In this document: piece after piece, positions 1 through 9,786 of the stretch
Layout: every line of letters begins with the position of its first letter
How positions within the stretch are numbered: position 1 is the first letter of the stretch
Assembly: GCA_021234155.1 (NCBI GenBank)
Contig: JAJEKV010000016.1
Span: 4,363,896-4,427,895, forward strand
Reading direction: 5' to 3'
Origin: Isoetes taiwanensis
Taxonomy: Eukaryota > Streptophyta > Lycopodiopsida > Isoetales > Isoetaceae
DNA: 64,000 nt
Notes under the pieces: model-generated
What the model was told of the DNA's origin: nothing
What the model saw: the letters and a program-made list of their open reading frames with translations, nothing else
Databases searched by the model: none
Position numbers and translations under genes: made by a program

Positions 1-73
1 CGTTCTTAACAATATCTTTATTACCTTTAAATTTCCCAAAAGAAGGCCCAGCAACGCTGGGCACTTTTTCTAG
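1..73 (+). mobile_element. 3' end of a Helitron, body lies left of the window
   Basis: A perfect hairpin, GCCCAGC-aac-GCTGGGC, lies at 46-62. It is followed seven bases later by CTAG (70-73) and then a host T. Helitrons end in a short hairpin followed by CTRR and insert between A and T, so this fits a Helitron 3' terminus. The same hairpin and CTAG-T ending recur at 12784-12811 and, on the other strand, at 40500-40527. That makes it a family signature and not a chance palindrome. Confidence 0.7.
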
Positions 74-420
74 TTTCAAAATAATGGAATTGTGGTTTAA
101 ATCATTGTATCTTGAAATATGCAATAGGGTATTCCTAGTTCCTAGGATCTATAATAGACTAGAGATTGACCATCTATTATTAATAGACAAGATACAACAT
201 CAACTTAAAAATGCAAGTTGTAGATAAAAAAAGGGGAAAGGGGGGAGGGGGGGAGGTTCCACGACTAGAAAATTCTTAAGTCAAAGTCATACAATATTCT
301 CATGATAATTTAACGTCCACAAGACAAATGTGTCTTTCTTGAAACGAAAAGCTCTAAATAAGCAATTTAAATCCTAAAAATCCTACACGATTGGCTAGAC
401 GTTTCCCACCTTCGTATGAC
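74..420. other. AT-rich stretch without a recognisable gene
   Basis: No open frame and no RNA gene is visible. A poly-purine tract of A and G runs lies at about 228-257. If the copia element that follows had a 5' LTR, it should lie here, but I find no clear copy of the putative 3' LTR (5836 onward). The 5' end of that element is therefore probably truncated or replaced. Confidence 0.5.
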
Positions 421-1141
421 GAGGCACAAGAACTGCAAAAGGGAGAGGTAGAGGAACTGGCAACAGAGAATTTGCATCGGTAAATATAGCAAAAGATGCT
501 GATAATGGAGAATCTGACACAGAGGCTGAGGTAACTATTGATAATGCTTTGAGTACTTTAGAAAATGAATCTAATACTGAATTATATGTGCTAGATAGCT
601 AAGAGAAGCATAGTCAAGTCAGCAAATAAACTCAGAAATAGGAAAATGAAGACCTCATATCATGTACAGATGGGGAATGTGGTACTTCAGAAGGTGGAAG
701 AAGCTGGCTGGCTGGAGCTATATGATCTAGATGGAAATGTAGTGAATCTAGAAAATGTCTTATGCGTACCTTCAATTGTCAAAAACTTGATCCATAAGTC
801 AGTTAGTTGATTTGGGATATAAGGTGTGCTTTGAGAAGAAATATTGTAAAGTGTTTTATAATAATGAAATCAAGTTTTTGGCAAAACGAGTGGGAAATTT
901 GTTTGGCTTTTCAAATAAGGATGTTTCGGAAAGTATTAATGTTGTATCATTACCATCTGCACTACCGTGGCATGAAAGGCTGGGACATACTCATCAAAAT
1001 AATGTTAAATTCATCAAAAGGGGAATAATAGCTTCAGATGATAACATTGAAGAATTTACATGTTTGGGCTGCAAACTTGGTAAGCACACTCGTCTACCTT
1101 TCCGTAAATCAAGAAGAGAGCAAAAGGAATTCTGGACTTGA
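421..1141 (+). pseudogene. copia gag tail, protease and GAG-pre-integrase remnant
   Basis: An acidic, gag-like open segment ends at 601 in LDS followed by TAA, exactly where copia proteases carry their catalytic LDSGAS-type motif. The active site is therefore lost to a stop. The next recognisable block is the GAG-pre-integrase domain at 812-1141. It contains LPWHERLGHTH and then a C-x2-C-type CLGCKLGKHTR segment, the zinc-binding part typical of this domain. Several frame changes lie between these blocks. Confidence 0.8.
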
Positions 1142-1224
1142 TACATTCAGACCTTTGTGGTCCTTTGAACGTAAGGAGTCTTCATGGTAAAAGGTACTTT
1201 ATAACATTTGTTAATGATTCTAGA

Positions 1225-1924
1225 ATGGGGCTCGCATGAAACCAACAAACCGCCCAGCTAGACTAGGCTTCTCATTCATCTCGGCCAGATTTTCTACAAT
1301 GGTGGATAGTGGGTAGTCGCATACACATGCTAACTACCCATGAAAAATAAAGGGAATATCCAATTATATAATTTGGACCCCATAAAATACAATGCTAATA
1401 GATGTTTGGCTTGTGTACCGCCAAAGCTTATCACCGGGATTAAAAAACCCGGCCCTTTCGGGTTTTCGAGGAAAAACCCTAGTGATAAGCCTTCAGCAAG
1501 GGGCTTGGACAAACATAAGGCAGGGAAATCGCTCCCAAAACCCACGAATGAAGTCAAAATAGTTGCCGCTCGCCAACCTGTACCTGCACATCACCAACAC
1601 AAAAAACGTGACAAAATAAACCTCCCAGAGTGGAGGGGCTGATGATGGCGTGCCACGCGACAATAAAACAAAAACCTCTTCAAAATAGAGGGGCTGGTCC
1701 GCGCGTGCGGGCGATAAATACATTAAACAAAGAAGGGGGAGGGTGGGTTCAAAGAAAAGAGAATAAGGTACTCCCGAGAGAAAGAGGAAGCGCCGATGAG
1801 ACGTTGATGCAAACCGCCCTAAAAGAGCGATCTCCCAACCGAAAGGGCATGCCCGCATGCGCATGCAAGAGATATGCATGCTCGCCTATCCTAGAATGGC
1901 GATCCGATGTCTTGGATCGATGGG
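1225..1924. mobile_element. Short repeat element, first of a tandem pair inside copia
   Basis: The segment is bounded on both sides by ATTCTAGA (1217-1224 and 1925-1932). It starts ATGGGGCTCGCATG and ends with a hairpin-prone GATCCGATGTCTTGGATC (1901-1918) plus GATGGG. It splits the copia integrase. Internally it has a foldback GGGTTTTC-ga-GGAAAAACCC (about 1457-1476). A related copy with the same landmarks lies at 53963-54897. There is no protein-coding content; the open frames overlap one another and match nothing I recognise. The class is uncertain (non-autonomous element of unknown type). Confidence 0.55.
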
Positions 1925-1932
1925 ATTCTAGA

Positions 1933-2307
1933 ATGGGGCTCGCATGAAACCAACAAACCGCCCAATAGCAAAGGACTTCCTTAACAAAACCGAATCGAGG
2001 ACGAAGGTCACGGGATGAAGGCTAAAGAAGAGTCAAAGCCGAAAAGGACATGCCACAAAGATGAAAGAAACGCCAAATTGGCCAAAACCAAGCAAGGAGA
2101 AGCCCCTCCCTTTATAAGTTCAAAGAAAAGAGAATAAGGTACCGGGCCGAGAGAGAAGAGGAAGCGCCGATGAGACGCTGATGCGTAACCGCCAAAATAG
2201 CGATCTCCCAACCGTAAAAGGGCATGCATCGCAGCATGCATGCATGCAAGACATACATGCTCGCCCCATTCTAGAATGACAATCCGATGTCTCGGATCGA
2301 TGGGATT
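1933..2307. mobile_element. Short repeat element, second of the tandem pair
   Basis: It begins with the same ATGGGGCTCGCATGAAACC as its neighbour and ends with the same GATCCGATGTCTCGGATC type hairpin. It is followed by a third ATTCTAGA (2308-2315). The segment 2118-2305 is a clear direct repeat of 1745-1924. It is shorter than the first copy because the internal part is deleted. After 2315 the copia integrase frame resumes. Confidence 0.55.
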
Positions 2308-2383
2308 ATTCTAGAAGAGCGAAATGTTATACACTTAAAAGTAAGATCAAGCATTTGATGTTTTTAAAAGGTTTGAGGCAGAT

Positions 2384-2875
2384 GTGGAAAGAGAAACTAA
2401 TAGGAAAATAAAGTGCATTAGATCAGATCATGGTGGAGAATATTTATCTCATGAATTCAAAAGGTACTGCTCAGAAAAGGGAATCAAAGGGCAGTTGACA
2501 TGTAGATACTCTCCTCAAAGAAAATGGTGTTGCGAAACGAAGAACAGAACTATCTTGGACGCAGTTAGAGCTATGTTAAAGCACGCTGGACTTCCAAACT
2601 ACCTATGGGAAGAGGCAGTACTCACAGCTGTGCATATACAAAATAGAATACCTCTGGCAAGTCTAAATGGGAAAATGGCAGAGGAGATATGGACAAATAG
2701 AGAAGTGAGCTTTGAAAAATTCAGAGCCTATGGATGTGTTGCATTTGCACATATTCCAGAAGAATTAGGAAAAAAAGTTAGATGACAAAGCAATAATGAG
2801 TTTCTTAATTGGGAATGATGAAACATCTAAAGTCTATCAGCTATATGATCATGAGAATAAAAGAATAATCATTTG
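2384..2875 (+). pseudogene. copia integrase core, interrupted
   Basis: This is the catalytic part of a copia integrase. IRSDHGGEYLS carries the second acidic residue of the DDE triad. The downstream WCCETKNRTILDAVRAML segment corresponds to the third acidic residue and helix. The usual ENGVAER signature is degraded. One frame runs to 2785, and a second frame from 2796 carries the C-terminal SFLIG...YQLYDHENK block, so there is a frameshift at about 2785-2795. The first acidic residue lies upstream of the tandem insertion at 1225. Confidence 0.85.
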
Positions 2876-2878
2876 TAG

Positions 2879-3695
2879 CAGGGAAAAAATTAAGCATACT
2901 ATATATTTTTTCATAAAAAATGTTTTGCCTATTTTTCAAAATTTTACAGTATTTTATGATATACATTTGGCTATAGATATTATTATCATTACATTTATAT
3001 GTGTTTGGACTTGGCAAAACTTTTGAATTAAGTACTATAAACATTCACTTGGCTATTTTTTATAACTGGAAAAAGTAAAAAATATAAGTTCTGTAGCTTT
3101 AGATATATTGTACTACAATTACGAATAACAATCAACAATGAAGGAAGATACAATAATATTAAACTTTTTAATGTAAGCTTCGAACATAGCTTATAATATC
3201 CATAGTCTGAACTATATTCAATGTATCGACACCTTCTAGATATGATGATCAAATTGCACTTATCTCTAACCCTTGAAGGAAGATCTTATGCAAGCAACTC
3301 AGGCATCTAGAGGGATTTTGCCCAGCTCTTACAATTCCTTTTTGAAGATGCATATGTGATATATGTAATAGAAATTCATAGTTTGAAAAACTATATCACT
3401 GATGATGGTAATTGGGGATGTGTAAAAGTCTATACCAGGAATTTATTTTTCTTTGGCTATTAATGATTTAATACATAATTATTGTAATATAAAGAAAGGT
3501 TAATCCCTTTTTCTTTAGGGAAAAGGGGCAAAATAGTTTAGCTAATTCTAAAAAAACAATGGAGTACTTGTTTTAACTGTGGCTATTTTTTATTTTTTTA
3601 AAAGAAATCTCTCTTCATAAAATTGGCCGCAAAAATTGTCTATACCCCCTAAAAATTTGCCATTTGGCTATTAATAGCCACTAATTTTTTCCATG
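2879..3695. mobile_element. Non-autonomous hAT element with 8-bp target duplication
   Basis: ATTTGTAG occurs at 2871-2878 and again at 3696-3703, directly flanking this 817-bp segment. The ends are inverted repeats: CAGGGAAAAAATTA on the left, and CATGGAAAAAATTA as the reverse complement of the right. An 8-bp duplication with CAGGG-type termini is the hallmark of hAT transposons. Removing the segment and one target copy brings the flanking copia reading frame back into register, which confirms the boundaries. It encodes no transposase. A related element lies at 49407-50010. Confidence 0.88.
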
Positions 3696-3703
3696 ATTTG
3701 TAG

Positions 3704-4134
3704 GGATGTGAGCTTTGACGAAAATGTGCTGTTCAAGGACAGAGATGTATTAATTGGAAAACATAAAACTGAAAATGAAGAGAAAAAGGAAGAAGTAGAA
3801 GAGAAAACAAGAGAAAAGAGTGCTCAGATAGATCAGTACATTGAAGAGTACAGTGACATGGAAGAAGAAATAATGGAAACCGTGGAACAAGACCACAATT
3901 CTGAATTAGAGCAAACTGTTGAGGTTAAAACAGAAAATAAAGTAAGAGGAACAAAACCAAAAGAAAAAACAGAATTTGAACAATTGAAGAGAGGAATAAA
4001 CTTTGATACAACTAGGTTTGGGAGACAAGAAGGGGGAAGAAGTAAAAGGTTAGAAGAGAAGGACATTCTTGTTGTGCTTGCTATTGTGGAACCGGATGTG
4101 CCACAGTCGTATGAGGATGTGCTGAGATTCATTT
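3704..4134 (+). pseudogene. copia polyprotein linker between integrase and RT
   Basis: This is a highly charged, Glu/Lys-rich segment that starts with the CRDVSFDE block normally found just after the copia integrase C-terminus. It runs about 140 residues to a stop at 4134-4136. The true frame continues in another register at about 4145 with the start of the reverse transcriptase. Low complexity here is normal for the copia linker. Confidence 0.75.
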
Positions 4135-4144
4135 AAAAGGACGA

Positions 4145-4791
4145 ACACATATAAGATAGTAGACAAGCCTAAAGGAAAAAACATTGTAGGAAGCAAGTGG
4201 ATATTTAAACTTAAGAAAGGAAATGATGACCAAAAGAAGTACAAGGCCAGATTAGTAGCTCAAGGCTTCACTCAGAAAAGAGGCATTGATTTTGAAGATA
4301 CCTTTTTGCCCCTGGTTAAATTGACAAGCATACGAACCCTGTTAGCATATGCAAATGCTTTTAATCTAGAAATACATCATATGGATGTGAAAACTGCCTT
4401 TTTGAATGCAAAACTAGAGGAGGAAATATTTATGCAGCAAGCTAAAGGCTTTGAAATAGAAGGTGACAAGGTCTGGAAGTTAGATCGAGCCGTATATGGG
4501 CTAAGACAGTCACCTAGGCAATGGTACTTGTGCATAGACAATTTTTTAAAGGAGCATGGATACGCAAAACTGAAAAATGAAGGGAATTTGTACAAATACA
4601 GGTATGAGGATAATTTTTGCATTATAGCCTTGTACGTAGATGAGTGCATTATGGTCTCAAACAGAATGGAATGCTTGAACAAATGCAAAACAGTTTTGAA
4701 AGATAGATTTGAGATGACAGATTTGGGAATGTTGCAAAAATTCTTGGGAATAGAGGTAACTAGAGACATAGAAAAAGGAAGACTTGTCTAG
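4145..4791 (+). pseudogene. copia reverse transcriptase domain (RVT_2)
   Basis: The domain opens with GSKWIFKLKK and ARLVAQGFTQ, then has MDVKTAFLNA with the first catalytic Asp, and AVYGLRQSPRQWY. The catalytic YVDD box is altered to YVDE (LYVDECIMVS, about 4635-4665), which removes one metal-binding Asp. The conserved DLGMLQKFLGIEV follows. The frame ends in a TAG at 4789-4791. Combined with breaks elsewhere, the RT is inactive. Confidence 0.92.
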
Positions 4792-4917
4792 ACTCAAAAG
4801 GAAAACATAGAAGAAATGATAAGACGATTTGGCATGATCTTATGCAATGCAAATAATACACCTCCAAGGGACGTAAACTTCGCCTTCGATTCATGTCCTT
4901 CAACCGAAGCGAGTAAG

Positions 4918-5377
4918 TAGAACAAATGGCAAACGCCTTATAGAGAAACCATTGGATGTTTGTTATATGTATCAAGTTGCACAAGGCCAGATATCTCATT
5001 TGGGAGGCAGCAGGTTTCTGAATAATCCAGGGAGACAACATTGGCAGGCAGCCAAAATGATCCTGAGATTTTTGAAAGGAACTCAGAATTATGGCATTAC
5101 TTATTGTAACAATAATCTGAACTTAGTAGCATACTCTGATGCTGATTGGGCTGGAAATATAGATACATGCAAATCAACCTCAGGATTTGCGCTGATACTT
5201 GAAGGAGCATATATATCTTGGAGAAGTAAGAAGCAAGAAAGTATAGCTATGTCTACGGCTGAAGCAGAATATAAGGCGGCATCATTAGCTTCACGAGAGA
5301 TCATATGGGTTAGAAGACTTTTGAAGAGCTGGGTATACCACAAACACAACCAACCAGTCTGTTTTCAGACAATATGA
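4918..5377 (+). pseudogene. copia RNase H domain
   Basis: After a frame change, a segment equivalent to YRETIGCLLY and TRPDISF leads into HWQAAKMILRFLKGT. Then come YSDADWAGN (first RNase H Asp), STSGFA, WRSKKQESIAMSTAEAEYKA (catalytic Glu) and REIIWVRRLL. This is the standard copia RNase H order. The final part, with the conserved His, is out of frame after 5377. Confidence 0.9.
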
Positions 5378-5825
5378 GTTGTATTTAAATCACAAGAAAT
5401 CCAGTGTTGCATGAAAGAACGAAACACATCGAATTGCATGTTCATTACATTAGGGAAATGGTTGCTTCTGGACTTATCACAGTGGAATATATTCATACAG
5501 ATGATTAGATTGCTGATATCTTGACTAAAGCAATCACTATCACAAAGTTTCAGAAGTTGCAAGGGGTATTGGGAATCCATGCAGTAAAGGTGTGATGCCT
5601 TAGTACCTTAGGTTTACAGATATCATAACCATTGTGAAAAGGTGTAATGTTTTAAGTTTGCAGACAGCAGTACTGTAAAGAATTAATTAAAGCATTGAAC
5701 GAAGTCTACTGCAGTATGAATCAGAATCAAGTATAAAGAACATGAGAAAGTGAAAGGATTTCTTGCCTCAAATACAGTTTAATATTGATTCATGCTTGCC
5801 TCAAATACAGTCTGATATTGATTCG

Positions 5826-6262
5826 TTAAGGGGGAATGAAAGTTAGTCTATCATGAATCAATGTCTCCAATTTCAAGTTTGTGAACTAGGTTAAAAGGGT
5901 AAAACCTTATATATGAAGGAGGTTGAGACCATTGGATATAGAGACCATTGGATACATTAAGTGATAAGGCTTAATGATTTGGGAGTTAGTTATTGGTTGA
6001 TGGAAAATAGAACTCGGCCAAATGAAATGGTGACAAAAGAACGAACGTGGATAGAATTAAGCTAAGTTCATGCCGAACCGACTGGAAACAGGCTGATAAG
6101 AAGAACCAACAGATTCGAGTGTTGATCATAGAGCATATTGAATTTTTTGTTCCCATGTTTTCTTGCTATCATTTGACATCAATGGAAGTTGCTGAACCCT
6201 ATTTTGGTCAAAAAAGTTGCTTGAGGTTCAAAAATTATTCTCTTCCATTATAACCAGTTTTG
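5826..6262 (+). repeat. Putative copia 3' LTR with polypurine tract
   Basis: A purine tract, AAGGGGGAA (5828-5836), is followed by TGAAAGTTAGTC, the usual place where a copia 3' LTR starts with TG. A TATA-like CTTATATATGAAGG lies at about 5907-5920. Just upstream, GCCTCAAATACAGT occurs twice (5764 and 5799 regions). The right border is a guess, because no matching 5' LTR is present for comparison. Confidence 0.45.
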
Positions 6263-6368
6263 ACTTAATTATTGTGGCCATGAATTGCCAACGATACTAG
6301 CTATAATTTCATGATTTTTTGGAGTGTTCATAAGTCATGTTAACCTCAATATTTACTAGAAGAATCTA

Positions 6369-7286
6369 CTATACAGAATTCTGGACAAATGTACTCATGT
6401 ACTGCCTACTCCAATATGTAAATTGCTCCCCATAAATAATTGGCTTGCCCCTAGGCCATGCACTGAATTTCTTACGATCTTTGTCTGTAAAGGGCTGGAC
6501 CAAATGGACTAGTGAAGATGGAAGATTATTTTCTTCTACATGATCTAGTACATTCCAATTTTGATGAACATTGTCATTCCCTCCAATCTTGGTGATGGCC
6601 ATTGCACGACGAGTTCTATCACATAATGGGATACTCTTTGCGGAAGTTGATGGCTTTCTTTTTGTAGGATTTTCTATGAATGCATTCATAGTATCAACAT
6701 CATCTACTTCCAATGACAACATAACCCCAAAATCTATATACTGCTTCGAGCTCACTTCATTCTCAATTTCTTCCTAACAAAATACGAGCAAACTAAGTTA
6801 AGACGTCGATTCAAGTACATGAGAGTAGTTGATTCGAGTTTATGAGATTCTGTATTATACCTCGTTTGAATACCCCACATGTGCGTCCGAGAGCACTGGA
6901 TTTATCAGCCATTCACCATATTTATCAACATGGTCGAGGATAGTCTTTCTCATCCATTTTATTTGTCTTTTACACATCGAACGATTGCAATATAACCGCT
7001 CTGTCAAGTACAACTGCAAAAAAAAAGAAGTAACATCAACATATAAAGTTAACTAATCATTCGAAACATGTTTATGGTACATACATCGGCGGCATTCATT
7101 TCATGCACACCACCAAAGCCTCTGGGAAGACTCAGTCCACTGGGTCTAATTGGACGATTTGTGGCAATTATTGGGGTAACATCCTTGCGCAAGTCGCCAT
7201 GTAACATTCTCAAAGCTTTCTGTTTCAGTTTTCATATTCCTTTTGACGTTCGGGCCCATGTGTTGTTTTTTGCTAGTAAACAATAA
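6369..7286 (-). pseudogene. Minus-strand coding remnant of unknown family, probably a transposon gene
   Basis: Reading the minus strand, four blocks look coding and are separated by intron-like or broken stretches. The first is LRMLHGDLRKDV with IIATNRPIRPSGLSLPRG (about 7090-7220). Next is LTERLYCNRSMCKRQIKW (about 6940-7010). Then come HVDKYGEWLINPVL (about 6890-6930) and a 128-residue frame (6369-6755) with SIPLCDRTRRAMAITK. Blocks of this kind, next to CACTA-like subterminal palindromes at 7.9-9.3 kb, suggest a mobile-element gene. I do not recognise the family. Confidence 0.4.
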
Positions 7287-7422
7287 AAATATTAATAAGA
7301 AAAACATGTAATAATATAATAAATATAAATATCCATGTTTATTTTATAGATTTTATCAAATTTTTCTTCTTAAGATTTAGATTGATACAACGTTTATGAT
7401 ATTTAGAAAGCATTTGATAGAA

Positions 7423-7770
7423 GGGTGCCTGAACCCGATACATATAATCCTCTCCATTTGAGATGGAGTCGACTAGTACCTTATTCATGCAACCCTTCAA
7501 ATCATTTGTAATCTATGAAGATTGAAACTTCTGTTCTAGGGTGCCTGAACCCGATACATCTAGTCCTCTCCATTTGGGATAAAGTCGACCAGTACCTTAT
7601 TCACGCAACCCTTCAAATCATTTGTAATCTATGAAGATTAAAACTTCTATTCTAGGGTGCATAAACCCGATACATCTAGTCCTCTCCATTCGGGATGGAG
7701 CCCAAATGCATCTTTGATCATGCATCCCTCAAGTTTTTAACATACTTTAAAGATTCAATCTTCTAATCTA
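7423..7770. repeat. Three tandem copies of a 116-bp unit
   Basis: Units start at 7423, 7539 and 7655, each with GGGTGC(C/A)T(G/A)AACCCGATACAT, then TCCTCTCCATT, then CAACCCTTCAAATCATTTG and TCTATGAAGATT. The first two are nearly identical and the third diverges in its second half. I find no open frame across the units. Confidence 0.85.
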
Positions 7771-7934
7771 TTAGCATTTGGAGGTGTTTAACTCCAAAAC
7801 CACAAAGATTAACAAAATAGCAAAGATCCTATCTTATGAAGATAGACAAAACCCACGGGCGCCAAAAGCTCCAAAGGGAATGGGACAAAATAACAATGGA
7901 ATGGAAAAATAAACCGAGCGCATTCCCGCCATAA

Positions 7935-8230
7935 TTGGACGTCGATAAACGACGTCCTTGACGTCGTTCAACGACAACAAGCTGACGTGGCTTGACACCC
8001 AGGCATGCCACGTCAGCTCGAGGGCGCCGATGCCCCGCCGATGCCACGCCGGATCCTAGGTCGCCGCTTGAACGACATGTGGCCGACGTGGCTTGACACG
8101 TCAGCTCGCACACGTCATCTCGCACACGACAGCTCCCAGGCGTGCCACGTCAGCTCCCACACATCAGCTCTGCCCCGTCAGATGCCCATGACGTAGTTTA
8201 ACGACGTCTTCTGCGTCGTTAAACTACGTA
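7935..8230. repeat. Palindrome-rich GACGT block, likely transposon subterminal region
   Basis: The block contains ACGTCGATAAACGACGT, GACGTCGTTCAACGAC and a perfect hairpin: ACGTAGTTTAACGACG (8191-8206) pairs with CGTCGTTAAACTACGT (8214-8229) across a 7-base loop. Between them, GCCACGTCAGCTC-type motifs recur about five times. The same CGTCGTT...AACGACG motif fills 8820-9250 beside a CACTA-type terminus. Both blocks probably belong to one element. Confidence 0.6.
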
Positions 8231-8730
8231 CGGTGCTTGTTTGATTTGTAGAAACTTGCTAGTTGGTTTTATTTCTATAAGAAATTGTATGTAACAATTC
8301 TAGCACGTTCCCCATAAGACAAACAACATAAAATACAAACAACACAAATAGATAAACAAACTTATTGTTTCCATTCATAAAAAAAAGATTATACATTATT
8401 TATGTCCATCCCGAGGAACTTGCATCATTATATGCACCATTAACGTCACTTTCTCTTTGTTTGGCTCGGTGAGCCATTCTACCAATCGTTCCTCGCAGGG
8501 AACTCCAGATGTTAGTGCAATCAGAAGCTCCCTTTCACTCATCTTTGCCACGATGGTGAAGGGAGGGTTCTCAGCGGGAGAAGCAGGGGGATTGCTGGAG
8601 GTGTCCCTTAGAGGAGGAGGAGGAGGGGGATTGCTACTAGATGGAACATATCGCGAAGGTGGTCTTCAAACCGCACCATTATAGCAAGATGGGCAAGAAC
8701 ACTCAAAAGAAAAGAATAACACGAGCTACT
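8231..8730. other. No recognisable gene between the two palindrome blocks
   Basis: Short open frames are present, including a Gly-rich one at about 8560-8650 caused by a GGA/GGAGG run. None has a recognisable motif. A purine-rich GGAGGAGGAGGAGGGGG run lies at about 8611-8630. Confidence 0.4.
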
Positions 8731-8732
8731 GA

Positions 8733-8785
8733 GGGTTAGGGTTAGGGTTAGGGTTAGGGTTCGTATTAGGGTTAGGGTTAGGGTT
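8733..8785 (+). repeat. Short interstitial TTAGGG telomere-like repeats
   Basis: GGGTTA is repeated about 4.5 times, interrupted by TTCGTATTA, then repeated about 2.5 times. The unit is the 6-bp TTAGGG form, not the 7-bp TTTAGGG of most plants. The tract is too short to be a chromosome end. It may be an internal transposon repeat or a repair scar. Confidence 0.75.
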
Positions 8786-8819
8786 CATATTTGGTATACA
8801 AAAATAATTTCGTATTCAT

Positions 8820-9266
8820 CATACACGTCGTTCAACGACATTTCAGTCAGACGCGTCGTTGAACGACGTCTACTCTGATGTGTCATCACATCTGACCCGC
8901 CGACCGGCAAGCCCGGCCAAGCCAATGCAGCACCGTGGCACGCCGACTAAACAGACGTCGTTCAACGACGTTTGGTGACACGCAAAGCCGGCCGTCGCGG
9001 GCCACGCCAGCCATGCAAAGTCGACGCTGACACGCCGTCGGCGTTGACCGGCATCGTTGAACGACGTCTCGCTAACGTGTCATGACACGCAGGCCGGCCA
9101 GCTTGGCAACAGCACTAGGCCACGCAAGCCGACGCGTCACGTCAACTCTGATTTGCGTCGTTCAACGACGTTTACGTCATTTAACGACATTGTCTTCGTT
9201 CATAGATGTCATAACGTCGTTTATCAATGTGCAGACATCGTTCAAGGTCGACGGTCCCTTGTAGTG
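8820..9266. mobile_element. CACTA-type element terminus with subterminal palindromes
   Basis: The outer end, CTTGTAGTG (9258-9266), is the inverse complement of CACTACAAG, the terminal sequence of CACTA (En/Spm) transposons. Inside it the motif CGTCGTT(C/G)AACGACG or close variants appears at about 8827, 8853, 8957, 9054 and 9157. This is the dense subterminal repeat pattern expected of CACTA ends. The opposite terminus was not found in the window, so the element may be truncated. Confidence 0.65.
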
Positions 9267-9786
9267 ACAAGAAATCATCGACAGACGTCAGCATTCACTA
9301 ATCAAAATTGAAAATCTTATATTATAATGTTTTAGTGCAAGTAATGGACCACGCCCTAAATTAGACGGTCGAGATTTCATGATCCGATCTTAGGGTTAAA
9401 AAATCACGTAAAAAAAAGGGCTTAAAAAGTGACGTCCAAAAAATAAAAAAAAGGGGCACGTAAATACTAGAATAGCCGATTTCAAGGAAAAGGCAGGCAG
9501 ATTTAGGGTAGTTGATTTCAAGGAAAGGAAGGCAGATTTAAGCAGAGCCCCGATGTTGGCGAGCTGCAGCTTCTTGAGGTAACAGTTTCTCAGTTTTTTT
9601 TTGCTCTACTTTCTTTGCAGTTACCTGAAGCTTCAAGAGCATGCGCTGCACTGCACTGCTTTGCTTCATCGCCAAAGCCAAGCCTATATTCGGAAAAATT
9701 GGCCCCTGTTCATCAGATCCCCTGTGCTTGCTCGAGGACCGGAGGAGCGAGCAGTGGAGGTGAACAGATAATGATTTATTAGGTCC
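9267..9786. other. No recognisable gene
   Basis: This is mixed-composition DNA with several A runs. CTTCTTGAGG and GCAGATTTA-type fragments are repeated (the motif GCAGATTTA(G/A)GG occurs at about 9498 and 9532). The Helitron whose 3' end is at 12811 may begin here, but I could not define a 5' TC terminus. Confidence 0.4.

Larger units (their letters stand above)
421..6262 (+). mobile_element. Degenerate Ty1/copia retrotransposon
   Basis: The domain order is gag tail and protease remnant (about 421-812), GAG-pre-integrase (812-1141), integrase (1150-2875), linker (3704-4134), reverse transcriptase (4145-4791), RNase H (about 4918-5377), a polypurine-like tract (5826-5835) and a putative 3' LTR. 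This order, with integrase before RT, is diagnostic of copia elements. The frame is broken by many stops and shifts and by two insertions (1225-2307 and 2879-3695). It cannot encode a working polyprotein. Confidence 0.9.

Noticed and set aside
1330-2241. Several overlapping frames of 75-130 codons on both strands
   Set aside because: They lie within the tandem non-coding element, overlap each other and show no domain.
8733-8785. Chromosome end
   Set aside because: Only about seven units, interrupted, with transposon-like DNA on both sides.
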